Positions 16,639-25,450 of a DNA stretch of 64,000 nt are shown in pieces. The translations under genes and the position numbers were made by a program. The first letter of the stretch is position 1. The number at the start of each line of letters is the position of its first letter. The notes under the pieces were generated by a model, which saw nothing but the letters and a program-made list of their open reading frames with translations, made no database searches and was not told where the DNA came from. Source of the DNA: Natronomonas gomsonensis (GTDB lineage: Archaea > Halobacteriota > Halobacteria > Halobacteriales > Haloarculaceae); the NCBI RefSeq assembly GCF_024300825.1, contig NZ_CP101323.1, positions 930,001 to 994,000 of the forward strand. The letters are read 5' to 3'.

Positions 16639-18615
16639 ATGAAGCGACGCACGTTTCTCGGGGCGACGGGGGCGACAGCCGCTGGGCTACTGGGAACCGG
16701 AACGACCACCGCACAGGTAGAGAGTCCGATCGAGAACGTGGAGATACTGACCGACTCGTTCGGGGTCAGCCACATCTACGCCGACGACGTGTACTCACTG
16801 AGTTTCGGCAACGGCTATGTACAGGCCAGAGACCGTCTCTTTCAGATGGACGCCGTCCGACTGCTCGGCCGCGGCGAGAGCGCCAAGTGGCTCGGTCCCG
16901 CACAGTTGCCGTCCGACATCGAGGTTCGCCGCGACCTCTACAGTCGCGAAGAGATAAACCAACAGTGGGAGCAGGCCAGCGAGACGACTCGTGAGGCCCT
17001 CCGTGGGTACGCCGACGGCGTCAACCGACGCATCAGCGAACTGGCGGCGAAGGGGAACCTCCCCGGGGAGTTCGCGGCGCTGGGGCGGGTCCCCGAACCG
17101 TGGAAACCCGAGGACTCCATCGCGTTCATCAACTACGCTATCGGCTTCTTCGGCGTCAACGGCGGGAGCGAACTGTCGAACGCGAAGACTCTCGCCGAGA
17201 TGTTCGAGAACTTCGACAGCGAACGCGAGGCGTGGGAGGCCTACGGCGACCACAACCGCGTCGTCGTCCCCGACGAGCACTACGGCTCCGTCGACGAAGA
17301 CGAAATCGAGAAAACCGACGAACAAGCCCTCGCATACGGCGACCTCTCCGAGGAGCAACTGGAAGCGATTCGGGCCGCCAAAGGCGTCGAACCGTGGGGC
17401 GTGAGCAGCGCCATCGAAATCCCGGACGGCGTCACCGAGGGACTTCGACAGTCCCGCGGGATGATGGAAGGGTTCAAGTTCGGTTCCAACGCCATCATCG
17501 TCGGCAGCGAACTCAGCGCCGCAGACAAACCGATTCTCGGGGCCGGCCCACAGATGGGGCTGTTCAAGCCGCCGATACCCTACGAGGTCGGTCTCCACGG
17601 CGCCGGCTTCGACGTGGTCGGGATGGGCGTCGTCGGCGCCCCGGCACTGGTCATCGGCCGGACGCCCGAAATCGCGTGGACGGTCACCACCTCCGGCGAC
17701 GACATGATAGACACCATCGCTGTCGAACTCGACCCCAATGACCGTCACCGATACAAGTGGGACGGCGAGTTCCACGAGATGGCCACCGAGCAGGTGACCC
17801 ACTACACCAGTCCGGTCGGCGGTGTGGCGCAGGGAGAAACCGACCCACAGAGTTACGACGTGGTTCAACAGGAAGTCGCCCGCGTCGAACAGGAAGGGAC
17901 CTCGATGCCGGTCATCGCGTGGAACCCCGAAGAGAACATCGCCTACTGCCAGCGCGTGACGACCCGGATGGGCGAACTCGACGGCGCCTTCCAGTGGGCC
18001 GAAGTCGGCCGCGCCAACAGCATCGACGAGTTCGAGTCGTACCTCTCGGAGTTTCCCTTCGGCTTCAACTTCCACGTCGTCTCCGACGATGAAATCGCGT
18101 TCTTCCGCACCGGCAAACTCCCCGACCGCCGCGGTGACGGCGACCCCCGAATGCCGAAACCCGTCTCCGAACACGACTGGGGCGGCACCAAACAGGGAAC
18201 CAACATCGGCGCCAGCGTCCGCAACCCCGACCGCGGCTACGTCGTCAACTGGAACAACGCCCCGGCGCCGGGGTGGCGCGAGGGTGACTCAGAACAGCAG
18301 TGGGGCACCGTCCACCGCGTCGACGTGATGGAGCGACTCATCGGCGAGGCCATCGAGCGCACCGACGGCAGTCTCACCAGACAGGACGTGGCGGACATCG
18401 TCGAGGACTGCGGGGTCGAACACCCCTTCGCGCCGCGCTCGGCGCCCGCGATGATAGATGCCACTCGGCCGGGTTTCGTCGACTCTCAACTGAAGGCGAT
18501 GGCCGAGGAACTGGAGACGTGGCAAAGCGAGGACTACTCCTTCCGGCCCGGTTCGAACGGCACCTACGACAACGGCGGCATGGCAATCTGGGAGGAAGTC
18601 CGCAAAGAACTCTAG
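16639..18615 (+). CDS. penicillin-acylase family protein, N-terminal part, cut by in-frame TAG
   Basis: A 658-residue Ntn-hydrolase that starts with a Tat signal (MKRRTFLGATGATAAGLLG) and then has the family opening (ITDSFGVSHIYADD-like, GYVQARDRLFQMD). The nucleophile of the beta chain is probably S283 in KFGSNAIIVGSEL, where the precursor is normally cleaved. The enzyme class hydrolyses amide bonds of penicillins or acyl-homoserine lactones; the substrate here is unknown. A TAG at 18613-18615 ends the frame well before the usual C-terminus, while the same frame continues without a gap to 19470 with typical acylase sequence. The protein is therefore probably truncated and may be inactive. 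A second, intact family member is at 20634. Confidence 0.8.
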   Translation: MKRRTFLGATGATAAGLLGTGTTTAQVESPIENVEILTDSFGVSHIYADDVYSLSFGNGYVQARDRLFQMDAVRLLGRGESAKWLGPAQLPSDIEVRRDLYSREEINQQWEQASETTREALRGYADGVNRRISELAAKGNLPGEFAALGRVPEPWKPEDSIAFINYAIGFFGVNGGSELSNAKTLAEMFENFDSEREAWEAYGDHNRVVVPDEHYGSVDEDEIEKTDEQALAYGDLSEEQLEAIRAAKGVEPWGVSSAIEIPDGVTEGLRQSRGMMEGFKFGSNAIIVGSELSAADKPILGAGPQMGLFKPPIPYEVGLHGAGFDVVGMGVVGAPALVIGRTPEIAWTVTTSGDDMIDTIAVELDPNDRHRYKWDGEFHEMATEQVTHYTSPVGGVAQGETDPQSYDVVQQEVARVEQEGTSMPVIAWNPEENIAYCQRVTTRMGELDGAFQWAEVGRANSIDEFESYLSEFPFGFNFHVVSDDEIAFFRTGKLPDRRGDGDPRMPKPVSEHDWGGTKQGTNIGASVRNPDRGYVVNWNNAPAPGWREGDSEQQWGTVHRVDVMERLIGEAIERTDGSLTRQDVADIVEDCGVEHPFAPRSAPAMIDATRPGFVDSQLKAMAEELETWQSEDYSFRPGSNGTYDNGGMAIWEEVRKEL

Positions 18616-19470
18616 GAGTTGGTGTTCGAAGACGAGTTGGGCGAGCAGATGCCGACGCTGAACTACGACCCGACTGCGGTCGACGGACAGGGTGGCGGCG
18701 ACCCCCACGCCGCCGACCACGGCGCGACGGTCAACAAAGACGTAACGCTCGTCAGCGCCATCGACGGCGACACCGACCATCGGTGGTTCGACGACATCGA
18801 CGGCGAGAACAAGGTCTCCCGAGTTCAACAGCGAAACGCCGTCATCCGGAAGGCGATGCAGCGGGCCGCCGACACGCTGTCGGAGCGCTACGGCAGCGAC
18901 GACCCCGCCGACTGGCTGTTGGAGAACCGCCAAAGCGAGTTCGCACCGCTCGGCGCCGCCAACCCCAGTCGCATCCCGATGTCGAACCGTTCGAGTTTCC
19001 AGCAGTCCATCGTCATCGGCGAGGGACTGGACGACTCGAAGTCTGTGTTGCCGCCGAGTAACTCCGGACACCAGAGCATCGACGAACTGCCCCTGACGTT
19101 GGCCGGCGACGAACCCGACCGACTGACCAACCAACTCGACCTCTACGTGAACTTCGACTACAAACCCCACCCGATTACCCGCGAGCAGGTCGAGTCCCAA
19201 GCCGTCGAACAGAAGACGGTTCGGACGGGGAGTTACGACACCGTCGACGTCGGGCGTCCCGTGACGGACCTCGCGGTCAAACTACTCTCGGTGCCCGGCG
19301 GCGGCATCCGCGCAGTCCGGAACGTGCCGGTGGGACTGCAACGCAGCATCAACGGCATCCTCGACCGTGCGACGGAGTTGCCCGCCAAGGCCGGCGACGC
19401 AGAGATGCCCGAGACGCCCGAAGCGCCGACTGAGGAACTATCCGGTGGTCTCGGTGACCTACTGGAGTGA
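18616..19470 (+). pseudogene. C-terminal part of the penicillin acylase, separated by an in-frame TAG
   Basis: This stretch is in the same frame as 16639-18615 and is open for 285 codons after the TAG. It contains beta-chain features of the acylase family: SNRSSFQQSIVIGEG, then VLPPSNSGHQS and LDLYVNFDYKPHP. These correspond to GASFRMVV and LPGGQSGNPLSPHYDD near the end of the intact paralogue at 20634. It has no signal or promoter of its own; an internal ATG at 18649 could allow re-initiation. The simplest reading is one ancestral gene of about 944 codons broken by a nonsense mutation, a sequencing error, or stop-codon read-through. Confidence 0.75.
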
Positions 19471-19473
19471 GCG

Positions 19474-20256
19474 TCAGCCGTCCAGTACGGTCCCCAACTC
19501 GGCCAGCGAGTCGATGACGTAATCCGGCCGAACGTCGCTTTCTTCGACGTCCTCGTCCGTCGAGACGCCGGACCGAACCAGTATCGTCGTCATTCCCGCT
19601 TGCTCCCCCATGGCGATGTCGGTGTTCAGTCGGTCGCCGACGACGAGACACCGCTCCGGGGAGGCGTCGAGGACATCGAGTGCCGCGCGTTGGGCTTCCG
19701 CGGATGGCTTGCCGAGGATTCGTTCGGGGTCGCGTTCGATGATGCCGCCGACAGCGTTGATGACCGCGCCAGACCCCGGAATCATCCCGTCGTGGTGTGG
19801 GACGAGCAGGTCGGGGTCGGTCCCGTAGAACGTCGCGCCGGACTCCAGCGCCCGGTAGCCCGCGAGCATATCCCCGTAGTCGAACTCGCGGTCGTAGGAG
19901 GCGACGAGCACGTCGGTCTGGGTGGCATCGGCGACGAGGTCGATGCCGGCGGCTTCGAACTGCTCGCGGAGGCCCTCCGAGCCGACGAGGAACACCGAAT
20001 CGTCGCCGTGTTCGGCCGCGAGGAACCGCGTCGTGACGGTGCCGGCCGAGAGTACCCACTCGGGGTCGACGTCGATGCCGAGGTTGCGCAATCGGTCGCT
20101 GTATGCTGCCCGTGACTTGGTGGGGTTGTTCGAGAAGAACAGCGTCCGCGTTCCGTCCGCGCGGAGGCGGTCGATGGCCGCCGCCGCGCCGGCAATCAGT
20201 TCGTCGCCGCGGTACACCGTCCCGTCGAGGTCCAGTACCGCGCCCTCGTATGCCAT
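19474..20256 (-). CDS. HAD-superfamily phosphatase, subfamily IIA (NagD-like)
   Basis: A 260-residue HAD hydrolase. Motif I is VLDLDGTVYRG with nucleophile D9 and acid D11, motif II is LFFSNNPTKS, and the C-terminal motif is LVVGDRLNTDIAMGEQAGM, which carries the Mg-binding Asp. The order with the cap between motifs II and III is typical of class IIA enzymes such as NagD and 4-nitrophenylphosphatase. The likely substrates are small phosphomonoesters in the cytoplasm. It is convergent with the broken acylase gene (3-base gap) and is followed upstream by the acylase operon. Confidence 0.9.
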   Translation of the reverse strand: MAYEGAVLDLDGTVYRGDELIAGAAAAIDRLRADGTRTLFFSNNPTKSRAAYSDRLRNLGIDVDPEWVLSAGTVTTRFLAAEHGDDSVFLVGSEGLREQFEAAGIDLVADATQTDVLVASYDREFDYGDMLAGYRALESGATFYGTDPDLLVPHHDGMIPGSGAVINAVGGIIERDPERILGKPSAEAQRAALDVLDASPERCLVVGDRLNTDIAMGEQAGMTTILVRSGVSTDEDVEESDVRPDYVIDSLAELGTVLDG

Positions 20257-20280
20257 ACCCGGGGTAGGTGTCGGTCGGTG

Positions 20281-20637
20281 TTAACCCTCGGTATCGAGGC
20301 GAGTTCCGAACCGAACAATCGTCGCCGCCGCCGTCGGGAGGACGACCGAGACGGCGAGTAATCCGAGCGACAGCGGAAACGCCGTCGTGACGGCGCCGAG
20401 AGTGCCGTACCACGCCAACACGACGCCGTAGGCCACGAGGACGAACGCGCCGAAGTATACCCCGAGGACGAACGCCCGGCCGGTCGAGACGGCGACGAGG
20501 CCCAACAGCGCGCCGGCGAGTATCAACCCGGCCCAGTGGACGACGCTCGCGAGGACGCCGACGACGAAGACGACGAGAATGGCCGCCTCGGCGCGAGGTC
20601 CCTCGCGGACGCCGCGAAGGCGTTCTGCGGCGCTCAT
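20281..20637 (-). CDS. four-helix small membrane protein coupled to acylase
   Basis: A 118-residue protein with about four hydrophobic helices (residues 18-38, 40-55, 58-78 and 82-105) and a basic N-terminus. The ATG at 20637 overlaps the TGA of the acylase gene (ATGA at 20634-20637), so translation is coupled. No family is recognised. Its position after an exported acylase suggests an accessory membrane role, but this is inference only. Confidence 0.75.
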   Translation of the reverse strand: MSAAERLRGVREGPRAEAAILVVFVVGVLASVVHWAGLILAGALLGLVAVSTGRAFVLGVYFGAFVLVAYGVVLAWYGTLGAVTTAFPLSLGLLAVSVVLPTAAATIVRFGTRLDTEG

Positions 20638-23057
20638 TGTTCCCCCTCGAATCGGATGATGACCGGACCGCGCTGTTCGAACGGGAGCGGGTCGGTGTCG
20701 CCGGCCGCCCACGTATCGAGGCGGTCGTCGTAGTGCGGCGACAGCGGATTCCCCGACTGCCCGCCCGGCAGCGACCCGACGCCGCCGTCGCCGTCGACGA
20801 CCATCCGGAAGGAGGCGCCGACCTGCGTCGAGCGGTCCGAGCGGAAGTTGAACACCGTATCGGGCGACCCATCCATCGCGCGCTCCTCGTAATCGAGGAA
20901 GGCAAGCGGGAACGGGTGGTTCAAATCCAGTTGGTTGTAGTCGCCGTAGGTTTCATACCCCGAACGCTCGATTCTATCGAGCGTCCGGTTCAACGCCCGT
21001 GCGGCGATGTCGGCACGCGTCTCGGTTTCGCGGGTGCGTGGGTCGTCGAACCACCTGCTTTCGGCCGGAAGCGTCTCCAGAGTCCGATCGGCCGGGAAGT
21101 ACGACTCGTCGAGACCGTTGGCGCGGAACTGCGGCCCCCAGGTCGCGTTGCGGTAGGCGTCGAGCCACAGTCGGAACACGAGCGCCGCCTCCGAATCGGC
21201 GTCCATCCGGCGGTCCCACGCTTCGAGGTCGTCGACCGCGGCGCGCTGTTCCGGCGTCATCTCCTCGCGAGCGCCGGTCAGGTGCGGCAGGAACGCCTCG
21301 GCCGCCTTCGAGTAGGTGTCGCCCTGCAGGTCGGTGTGGAACGACCGGTTCATCGGCTCGCCCGAGGCGGCCCGTTCGTCCAGTCGCTGGTAGATGCGCT
21401 CGCCGCGGTAGCCGTCGGCGTAGCGCGTACTCCGAGCGATGTAGAACGGCGGGTCGTCCGTGGTCCGCTGATTCGCCGTGGCGACGTACGGTGCGTTTCG
21501 CACCTCGGGGTACTCCTCGAAGGCCGCGAACCCGGGGCCGTCGAAGTCGCTGACGCCGTAGGGTTCGAAGCCGGCCCACTCGCCGTGTCCGGCCGAGCCA
21601 TCGAACACCCGGTCGCCGGCGACCGTCTCGTTGTCTACTGTCCGAATCGGGTACTGGCCGGTGATTCGGAACAGCGTCTCGCCGTCGCGGTCGGCGGCGA
21701 CGATGTTCTGTGTCGGCAAATCGAACCGTCGGAGGGCCTCACGAACGTCGTCGACGCTGTCGGCGTGGTTGAGGTCGTAGACGGCTTCGGCCTCCCGCGT
21801 TCCCGTGAGGCCGAGCCACGCCACCGCGACGCGCTGGCCCTCACGTTCCAGCAGCGGCCCGTGGACGGTCTTCTGTACCTCGACCGTCCGGTTTTCGCCG
21901 CCGGAGACTGCGATGGTCTCCGTTCGAGATTCGACAGTTCGCGTCTCGCCCTCGTAGCGGTAGGTCTCCTCGCCGGCCCACTCGTAGGTGTATGTGTCAA
22001 GTACGTCCGCGCCGACGTTGGTGAAGCCCCACGCCACCTCGTCGGTCGCGCCGATGACGACCACGGGAAGGCCGGGGAAGGCGACGCCGCGAACGCTCGT
22101 CTCGGGCGATTGGAGGTGCATCTCGTACCACGTCGGTGGGACGGTGAGCTGGAGGTGGGGGTCGTTGGCGACGACCGGCGTGCCGTCCTCGGTCATATTG
22201 CCGGAGACGACCCAACTGTTCGAGCCGATACCGCGTTCGGGTTCGTAAGGTGCGACGGCATCGTGTATCGCACCGAAGTCGGTTTTTTCGGGGGCGGGGC
22301 GGGCGACGGAGGCTTGGGAGTCGGTAACGGCCGTCCCGTTGCGGACGATGGGCGTGTCGTGGTCGAGGCGGTCGGGGTACAGTTCGCCCGAACCGTCGAC
22401 TCGCTCGCGAACCGTCGCCTCCTCGATGTCGGCGAACGAACCGGTCAGCCCCCACGAGACGAGTTTGCCGACGAGGAGCGTGTCCTGTGGCGTCCATCGG
22501 TCGGGTTCGTAGCCAGCGACCTGGAACTCCACGGGCAGCGGTCGGTCGTCCATGTAGCGGTTGACGCCGTCGGCGTAGGCCTCGACGCCGGCACGGGTCT
22601 CCTCGTCTTCGATGGCCTCCCACGAGGCGTTGGCGGCGGCCGCGAAGTCCATCTGCCGGTGGAAGCGGTCGGATTCGACCTGTCCGGGGCCGAACGCCTC
22701 GGCGAGTTCCCCCCGCATCAGTCGACGCTGTAAGTCGAGTTGGAACAGTCGGTCCCGAGCCTGCACGTAGCCGACGGCGTAGGCCAAAGCCCGGTCGTTT
22801 TCGGCCTCGACGTGTGGAACGCCGCGGTCGTCGTACCGGACCGTCGCCTCACCGTACGGGCTCTCGACGGTCGTCGGCCCGGTCGCCGCCCGGGAGAGTT
22901 GGCTGCCGGCCGAATCGGGGTTCGCTTCGTCGGCCAGCGCCCACGCGTCGCCGCTGAAGGGCGCAACGAGGGCGATTGGGCCACTGGCGACGACGAGGCT
23001 ACCGACGAGGACCGCCGCGAGGAGGACTGCGAGAAGTCGCTGTCGAGTCGGGCGCAT
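20634..23057 (-). CDS. penicillin-acylase family protein, intact
   Basis: An 807-residue Ntn-hydrolase precursor with a hydrophobic N-terminal signal or anchor (residues 7-35), an alpha-chain start (YDDRGVPHVEAEN, GYVQARDRLFQLD) and the beta-chain nucleophile S279 in RGIGSNSWVVSG. The C-terminal part has NHPFPLAFLDY and SLPGGQSGNPLSPHYDD, both typical of the family. The enzyme hydrolyses amide bonds of acylated amino compounds outside the cell; acyl-homoserine lactones are one known class of substrate. Specificity cannot be read from this sequence. The downstream membrane-protein gene overlaps its stop codon. It is about 4 kb from the TAG-split paralogue. Confidence 0.9.
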   Translation of the reverse strand: MRPTRQRLLAVLLAAVLVGSLVVASGPIALVAPFSGDAWALADEANPDSAGSQLSRAATGPTTVESPYGEATVRYDDRGVPHVEAENDRALAYAVGYVQARDRLFQLDLQRRLMRGELAEAFGPGQVESDRFHRQMDFAAAANASWEAIEDEETRAGVEAYADGVNRYMDDRPLPVEFQVAGYEPDRWTPQDTLLVGKLVSWGLTGSFADIEEATVRERVDGSGELYPDRLDHDTPIVRNGTAVTDSQASVARPAPEKTDFGAIHDAVAPYEPERGIGSNSWVVSGNMTEDGTPVVANDPHLQLTVPPTWYEMHLQSPETSVRGVAFPGLPVVVIGATDEVAWGFTNVGADVLDTYTYEWAGEETYRYEGETRTVESRTETIAVSGGENRTVEVQKTVHGPLLEREGQRVAVAWLGLTGTREAEAVYDLNHADSVDDVREALRRFDLPTQNIVAADRDGETLFRITGQYPIRTVDNETVAGDRVFDGSAGHGEWAGFEPYGVSDFDGPGFAAFEEYPEVRNAPYVATANQRTTDDPPFYIARSTRYADGYRGERIYQRLDERAASGEPMNRSFHTDLQGDTYSKAAEAFLPHLTGAREEMTPEQRAAVDDLEAWDRRMDADSEAALVFRLWLDAYRNATWGPQFRANGLDESYFPADRTLETLPAESRWFDDPRTRETETRADIAARALNRTLDRIERSGYETYGDYNQLDLNHPFPLAFLDYEERAMDGSPDTVFNFRSDRSTQVGASFRMVVDGDGGVGSLPGGQSGNPLSPHYDDRLDTWAAGDTDPLPFEQRGPVIIRFEGEQ

Positions 23058-23097
23058 ACCCTCCGGACACGGCCGAGGGTCAAAAATCTACGTCGCG

Positions 23098-23328
23098 TTA
23101 CTCCTCCGAGAGTTCGATGGCCTCGACGATGCGACGACCTTCGCCGTCGGCGTCGTACCGGTAGACGACATCCTCGGTCTCGTCTTCGGTCGCCCGATGG
23201 GAGCCGTCACACAGCGGTCGCTCCGAGGAGAGCCCACACTGACAGATGAACAGTTTGCCGTCGTCTGCGAGGTCTGACTCGTCGAATACGGCCGGTGTCG
23301 TCGCCTCGTGACGGACTTCGCGTGTCAT
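23098..23328 (-). CDS. CDGSH iron-sulfur domain protein
   Basis: A 76-residue protein with one complete CDGSH motif: C29-x-C31 and then C40-D-G-S-H44 in CQCGLSSERPLCDGSH. This 3Cys-1His arrangement binds a labile 2Fe-2S cluster in mitoNEET-type proteins, which act in redox or iron-sulfur traffic. The N-terminal part (MTREVRHEATTPAVF) is usual for the short prokaryotic members. Its ATG overlaps the last codon of the frameshifted lipoprotein frame (ATGA at 23325-23328), so it may be part of that transcript. Confidence 0.92.
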   Translation of the reverse strand: MTREVRHEATTPAVFDESDLADDGKLFICQCGLSSERPLCDGSHRATEDETEDVVYRYDADGEGRRIVEAIELSEE

Positions 23329-24230
23329 ACAACGTCCCTGGGTCGCGGGCAGAAAAAGGTTGACGCGGCAGTCTCAGGAGTCGTTGGCCTGCTCGAACCA
23401 GTCGGGGCGGTCGACGCTCGTGTCGTTGATTTCGCCGAACCCATCTGGACGGAGACCGTCCGGTCGGACTCGACGACGAACGCCGCCCGCCGGATGGTTC
23501 CCCGCTCGTCGACGACGATGCTCGTCTCGAAACTGTCGATTTCGCTTTCGTCGACATCGCTCCGAAGGATTGCGGCGGGATTCGTCACGTTCTCGCTGGC
23601 GTAGCTGTAGAACGTTCCCTCGTCGGTTTCGTGGACCGTCGCGTTGCCGTACTCGACGTTGGCCAACAGCGGGCCGACGAACTGGATGCCGCTGAACTCC
23701 GACATGTTGTACGCACGGTCGGAGTCGTTGTACCGGACCTCGTCACCGGATTCGACCCGGATGTAGACGCGGTCATCCTCGAAGTACGACACCTGCGATG
23801 CTTCGCCGGTGTCCTGAATGACGTAGGCGCGTTCGTCGTCGCGGTCGACGATTTGCTGGTAGGTGAACGTCGTGTTCGCCTCCCCTTCCTGGATGAGGCT
23901 GTCGTAGCTGAAGATGTAGCCGTCGTATCCGGTGAGGGCGTCGAGATGCGTCGCAGCGGCCGTTCCGGCGTCGGTGACGCCACTGGGACCGTAGCCGTCG
24001 GGGTATGCGGCGTCGGCCGGGGCCTCACCGGGGTCGGCGTCGGGGTCCGCCGACGGGACGCTGTCGCTTGATTCGCCGGCCGGCGTCGGTGTTGCTGTCG
24101 GCGTCGGTGTCGCACCGTCCGCCTCAGGCGTCGTGTCAGTGCCACCTTCGTCCCACACTGGAAGCGCAGAACAGCCGGCGAGCGACACGAACAACACGAG
24201 GGCGGCGAGAACTCCGAGTCGGCGGTTCAT
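23325..24230 (-). CDS. haloarchaeal lipoprotein (DUF7537-like), C-terminus apparently frameshifted
   Basis: A 301-residue lipoprotein from the ATG at 24230 (an in-frame ATG 15 bases upstream is less likely). The lipobox LAGC places the lipid-carrying cysteine at C20, followed by a Thr/Pro-rich linker and a beta-rich domain (GYIFSYDSLIQEG onwards). It is a paralogue of the protein at 24273-25067. The last 34 residues (GSAKSTTRASTAPTG) are unlike the family, whereas the -1 frame from about 23440 reads FGEINDTSVDRPDWF and then stops at 23374, matching the paralogue ending LGETTVERPSWV. A lost base near 23440-23446 is inferred. Confidence 0.75.
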   Translation of the reverse strand: MNRRLGVLAALVLFVSLAGCSALPVWDEGGTDTTPEADGATPTPTATPTPAGESSDSVPSADPDADPGEAPADAAYPDGYGPSGVTDAGTAAATHLDALTGYDGYIFSYDSLIQEGEANTTFTYQQIVDRDDERAYVIQDTGEASQVSYFEDDRVYIRVESGDEVRYNDSDRAYNMSEFSGIQFVGPLLANVEYGNATVHETDEGTFYSYASENVTNPAAILRSDVDESEIDSFETSIVVDERGTIRRAAFVVESDRTVSVQMGSAKSTTRASTAPTGSSRPTTPETAASTFFCPRPRDVV

Positions 24231-24272
24231 GCCAATTCCTGTCACCGAGAATGTAAAAACGCTGTGTTCGGT

Positions 24273-25067
24273 TCAACTACTGTCGACCCACGATGGGCGT
24301 TCGACGGTCGTCTCTCCGAGCGACGAGAGTTCGAAGGACATGTCGACGGTCCGCTCGGAGCCGTCGACGGTGTAGGTGATTTCGTACTCCGCGGTGTGGA
24401 TGACCCCCTCGCTGTCGACGACGAAGCTCGCGTCGAACGAGGAGACGTTCTCGGCACTGTCGACGCCGAGGAAGCTTCCCGCGCCCGCGATGTCGCTGGA
24501 TTCGTAGACGACGACGGTTTCTCCGTCGCGCTGTTCGACGCTCGCGTCGTACTGGGAGGCGTTGAGCAGGAACGGCTCGACGGCCTCCGAGGCCGTCAAT
24601 TCCGAGGTCGGGAACGTCTCGTTCGAGGACGCCACGTCTCCGTACTGGCCGTTGTAGGAGCTTCGGTTGTACTGCTGGCCGTCGCCGTAGTAGGTCTCAC
24701 TCGTCCCGTTGGCGCTGTCGGTTTCGACCGCGACGGTTCGCAGCGCCTGTTCGTTCTCGAAGTCGACGCGGTAGTCCCCCTCGACGAGGGTTTCGCCATC
24801 CGCGGTGTCGATTGTGTACTGGTAGTCACCGGTGTAGCTTCCCTGGGATTGGACGGCCGCCTCGTAGCTATCGACGGCCTGTTGACCGTCAGTGATGCCG
24901 TCGGAACCGAATCCATCGGCGTAGTCGAACTCCGAGGGGTCTTCTGGGACCGGCGTCCCCTCTGGTTCGGGCGTTCCGTCGCCGCCGTTGTCACCGACGA
25001 GTCCGGAACACCCGGCGAGTAACACGACGACCACGACCGAGACGGCTAGTGCCGAACGGGATACCAT
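24273..25067 (-). CDS. haloarchaeal lipoprotein (DUF7537-like)
   Basis: A 264-residue lipoprotein with a signal and lipobox (VVVVVLLAGC, lipidated C20), a Pro/Glu/Gly linker and a domain rich in short Tyr-containing strands (YTGDYQYTIDTADGETL, QYNRSSYNGQYGD, EGVIHTAEYEITY). The layout resembles LolA/LppX-type lipid-carrier folds, which is only a suggestion. It is the intact paralogue of the neighbouring 24230 gene, and the two genes probably arose by duplication. It is divergent from the VOC gene and shares its promoter region. Confidence 0.8.
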   Translation of the reverse strand: MVSRSALAVSVVVVVLLAGCSGLVGDNGGDGTPEPEGTPVPEDPSEFDYADGFGSDGITDGQQAVDSYEAAVQSQGSYTGDYQYTIDTADGETLVEGDYRVDFENEQALRTVAVETDSANGTSETYYGDGQQYNRSSYNGQYGDVASSNETFPTSELTASEAVEPFLLNASQYDASVEQRDGETVVVYESSDIAGAGSFLGVDSAENVSSFDASFVVDSEGVIHTAEYEITYTVDGSERTVDMSFELSSLGETTVERPSWVDSS

Positions 25068-25087
25068 ATCCGAGGCTGTTGCGTACC

Positions 25088-25098
25088 ACGTATAAGGG
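25088..25098. promoter_or_regulatory. shared TATA region of divergent lipoprotein and VOC genes
   Basis: CACGTATAAGG can be read as CTTATACG toward the lipoprotein ATG at 25067 (about 26 bases) and TATAAG toward the VOC ATG at 25118 (about 24 bases). One AT-rich core thus appears to serve both directions across a 50-base gap. Confidence 0.45.
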
Positions 25099-25117
25099 TA
25101 GTGGCCATAGCGCGAAT

Positions 25118-25450
25118 ATGGACGGTATCGTCTTCTTTCGAACGCAGCGACTCGGAGAAGTAGTCGACTTCTACACCGAGGGTCTCGGCGCCGACGTGTG
25201 GCGCGAACAGCCCGATTGCACCATCCTCGAAGTCGGAGAGTTCCGATTCGGGTTCTGTGAGCGCGAGACGGCCGAAACCGACGGCATCCTCACCTTCGTC
25301 GTCGATTCCAGAGCGGCAGTCGACGAGTACTACGCCGAACTGGAGGCCGTCGGGGAGTCGCCGCCGACGTACAACGAACGCTACGGGATTTACCAGTGTT
25401 TCCTCACGGACCCGGAGGGACGGACCGTCGAGATACAGGTCTTCGAGTAG
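25118..25450 (+). CDS. VOC-superfamily (glyoxalase/bleomycin-resistance fold) protein
   Basis: A 110-residue single VOC domain. The ATG at 25118 follows a TATAAG element by about 24 bases; the frame upstream of it belongs to the leader of the divergent gene. Typical elements are LGEVVDFYTEGLG near the N-terminus, a central FRFGFCE strand and the C-terminal FLTDPEGRTVEIQVFE, whose last Glu is a usual metal ligand. Members catalyse metal-dependent isomerisations or bind small ligands; the substrate is unknown. Confidence 0.85.
   Translation: MDGIVFFRTQRLGEVVDFYTEGLGADVWREQPDCTILEVGEFRFGFCERETAETDGILTFVVDSRAAVDEYYAELEAVGESPPTYNERYGIYQCFLTDPEGRTVEIQVFE

Noticed and set aside
18613..18615. TAG read as pyrrolysine
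   Set aside because: No pyrrolysine genes are in the window, and several ordinary genes here end with TAG, so recoding cannot be supported.
20637..22733. A long plus-strand frame opposite the acylase at 20634
   Set aside because: It follows from GC-rich codon positions in the minus gene and has no domain pattern.
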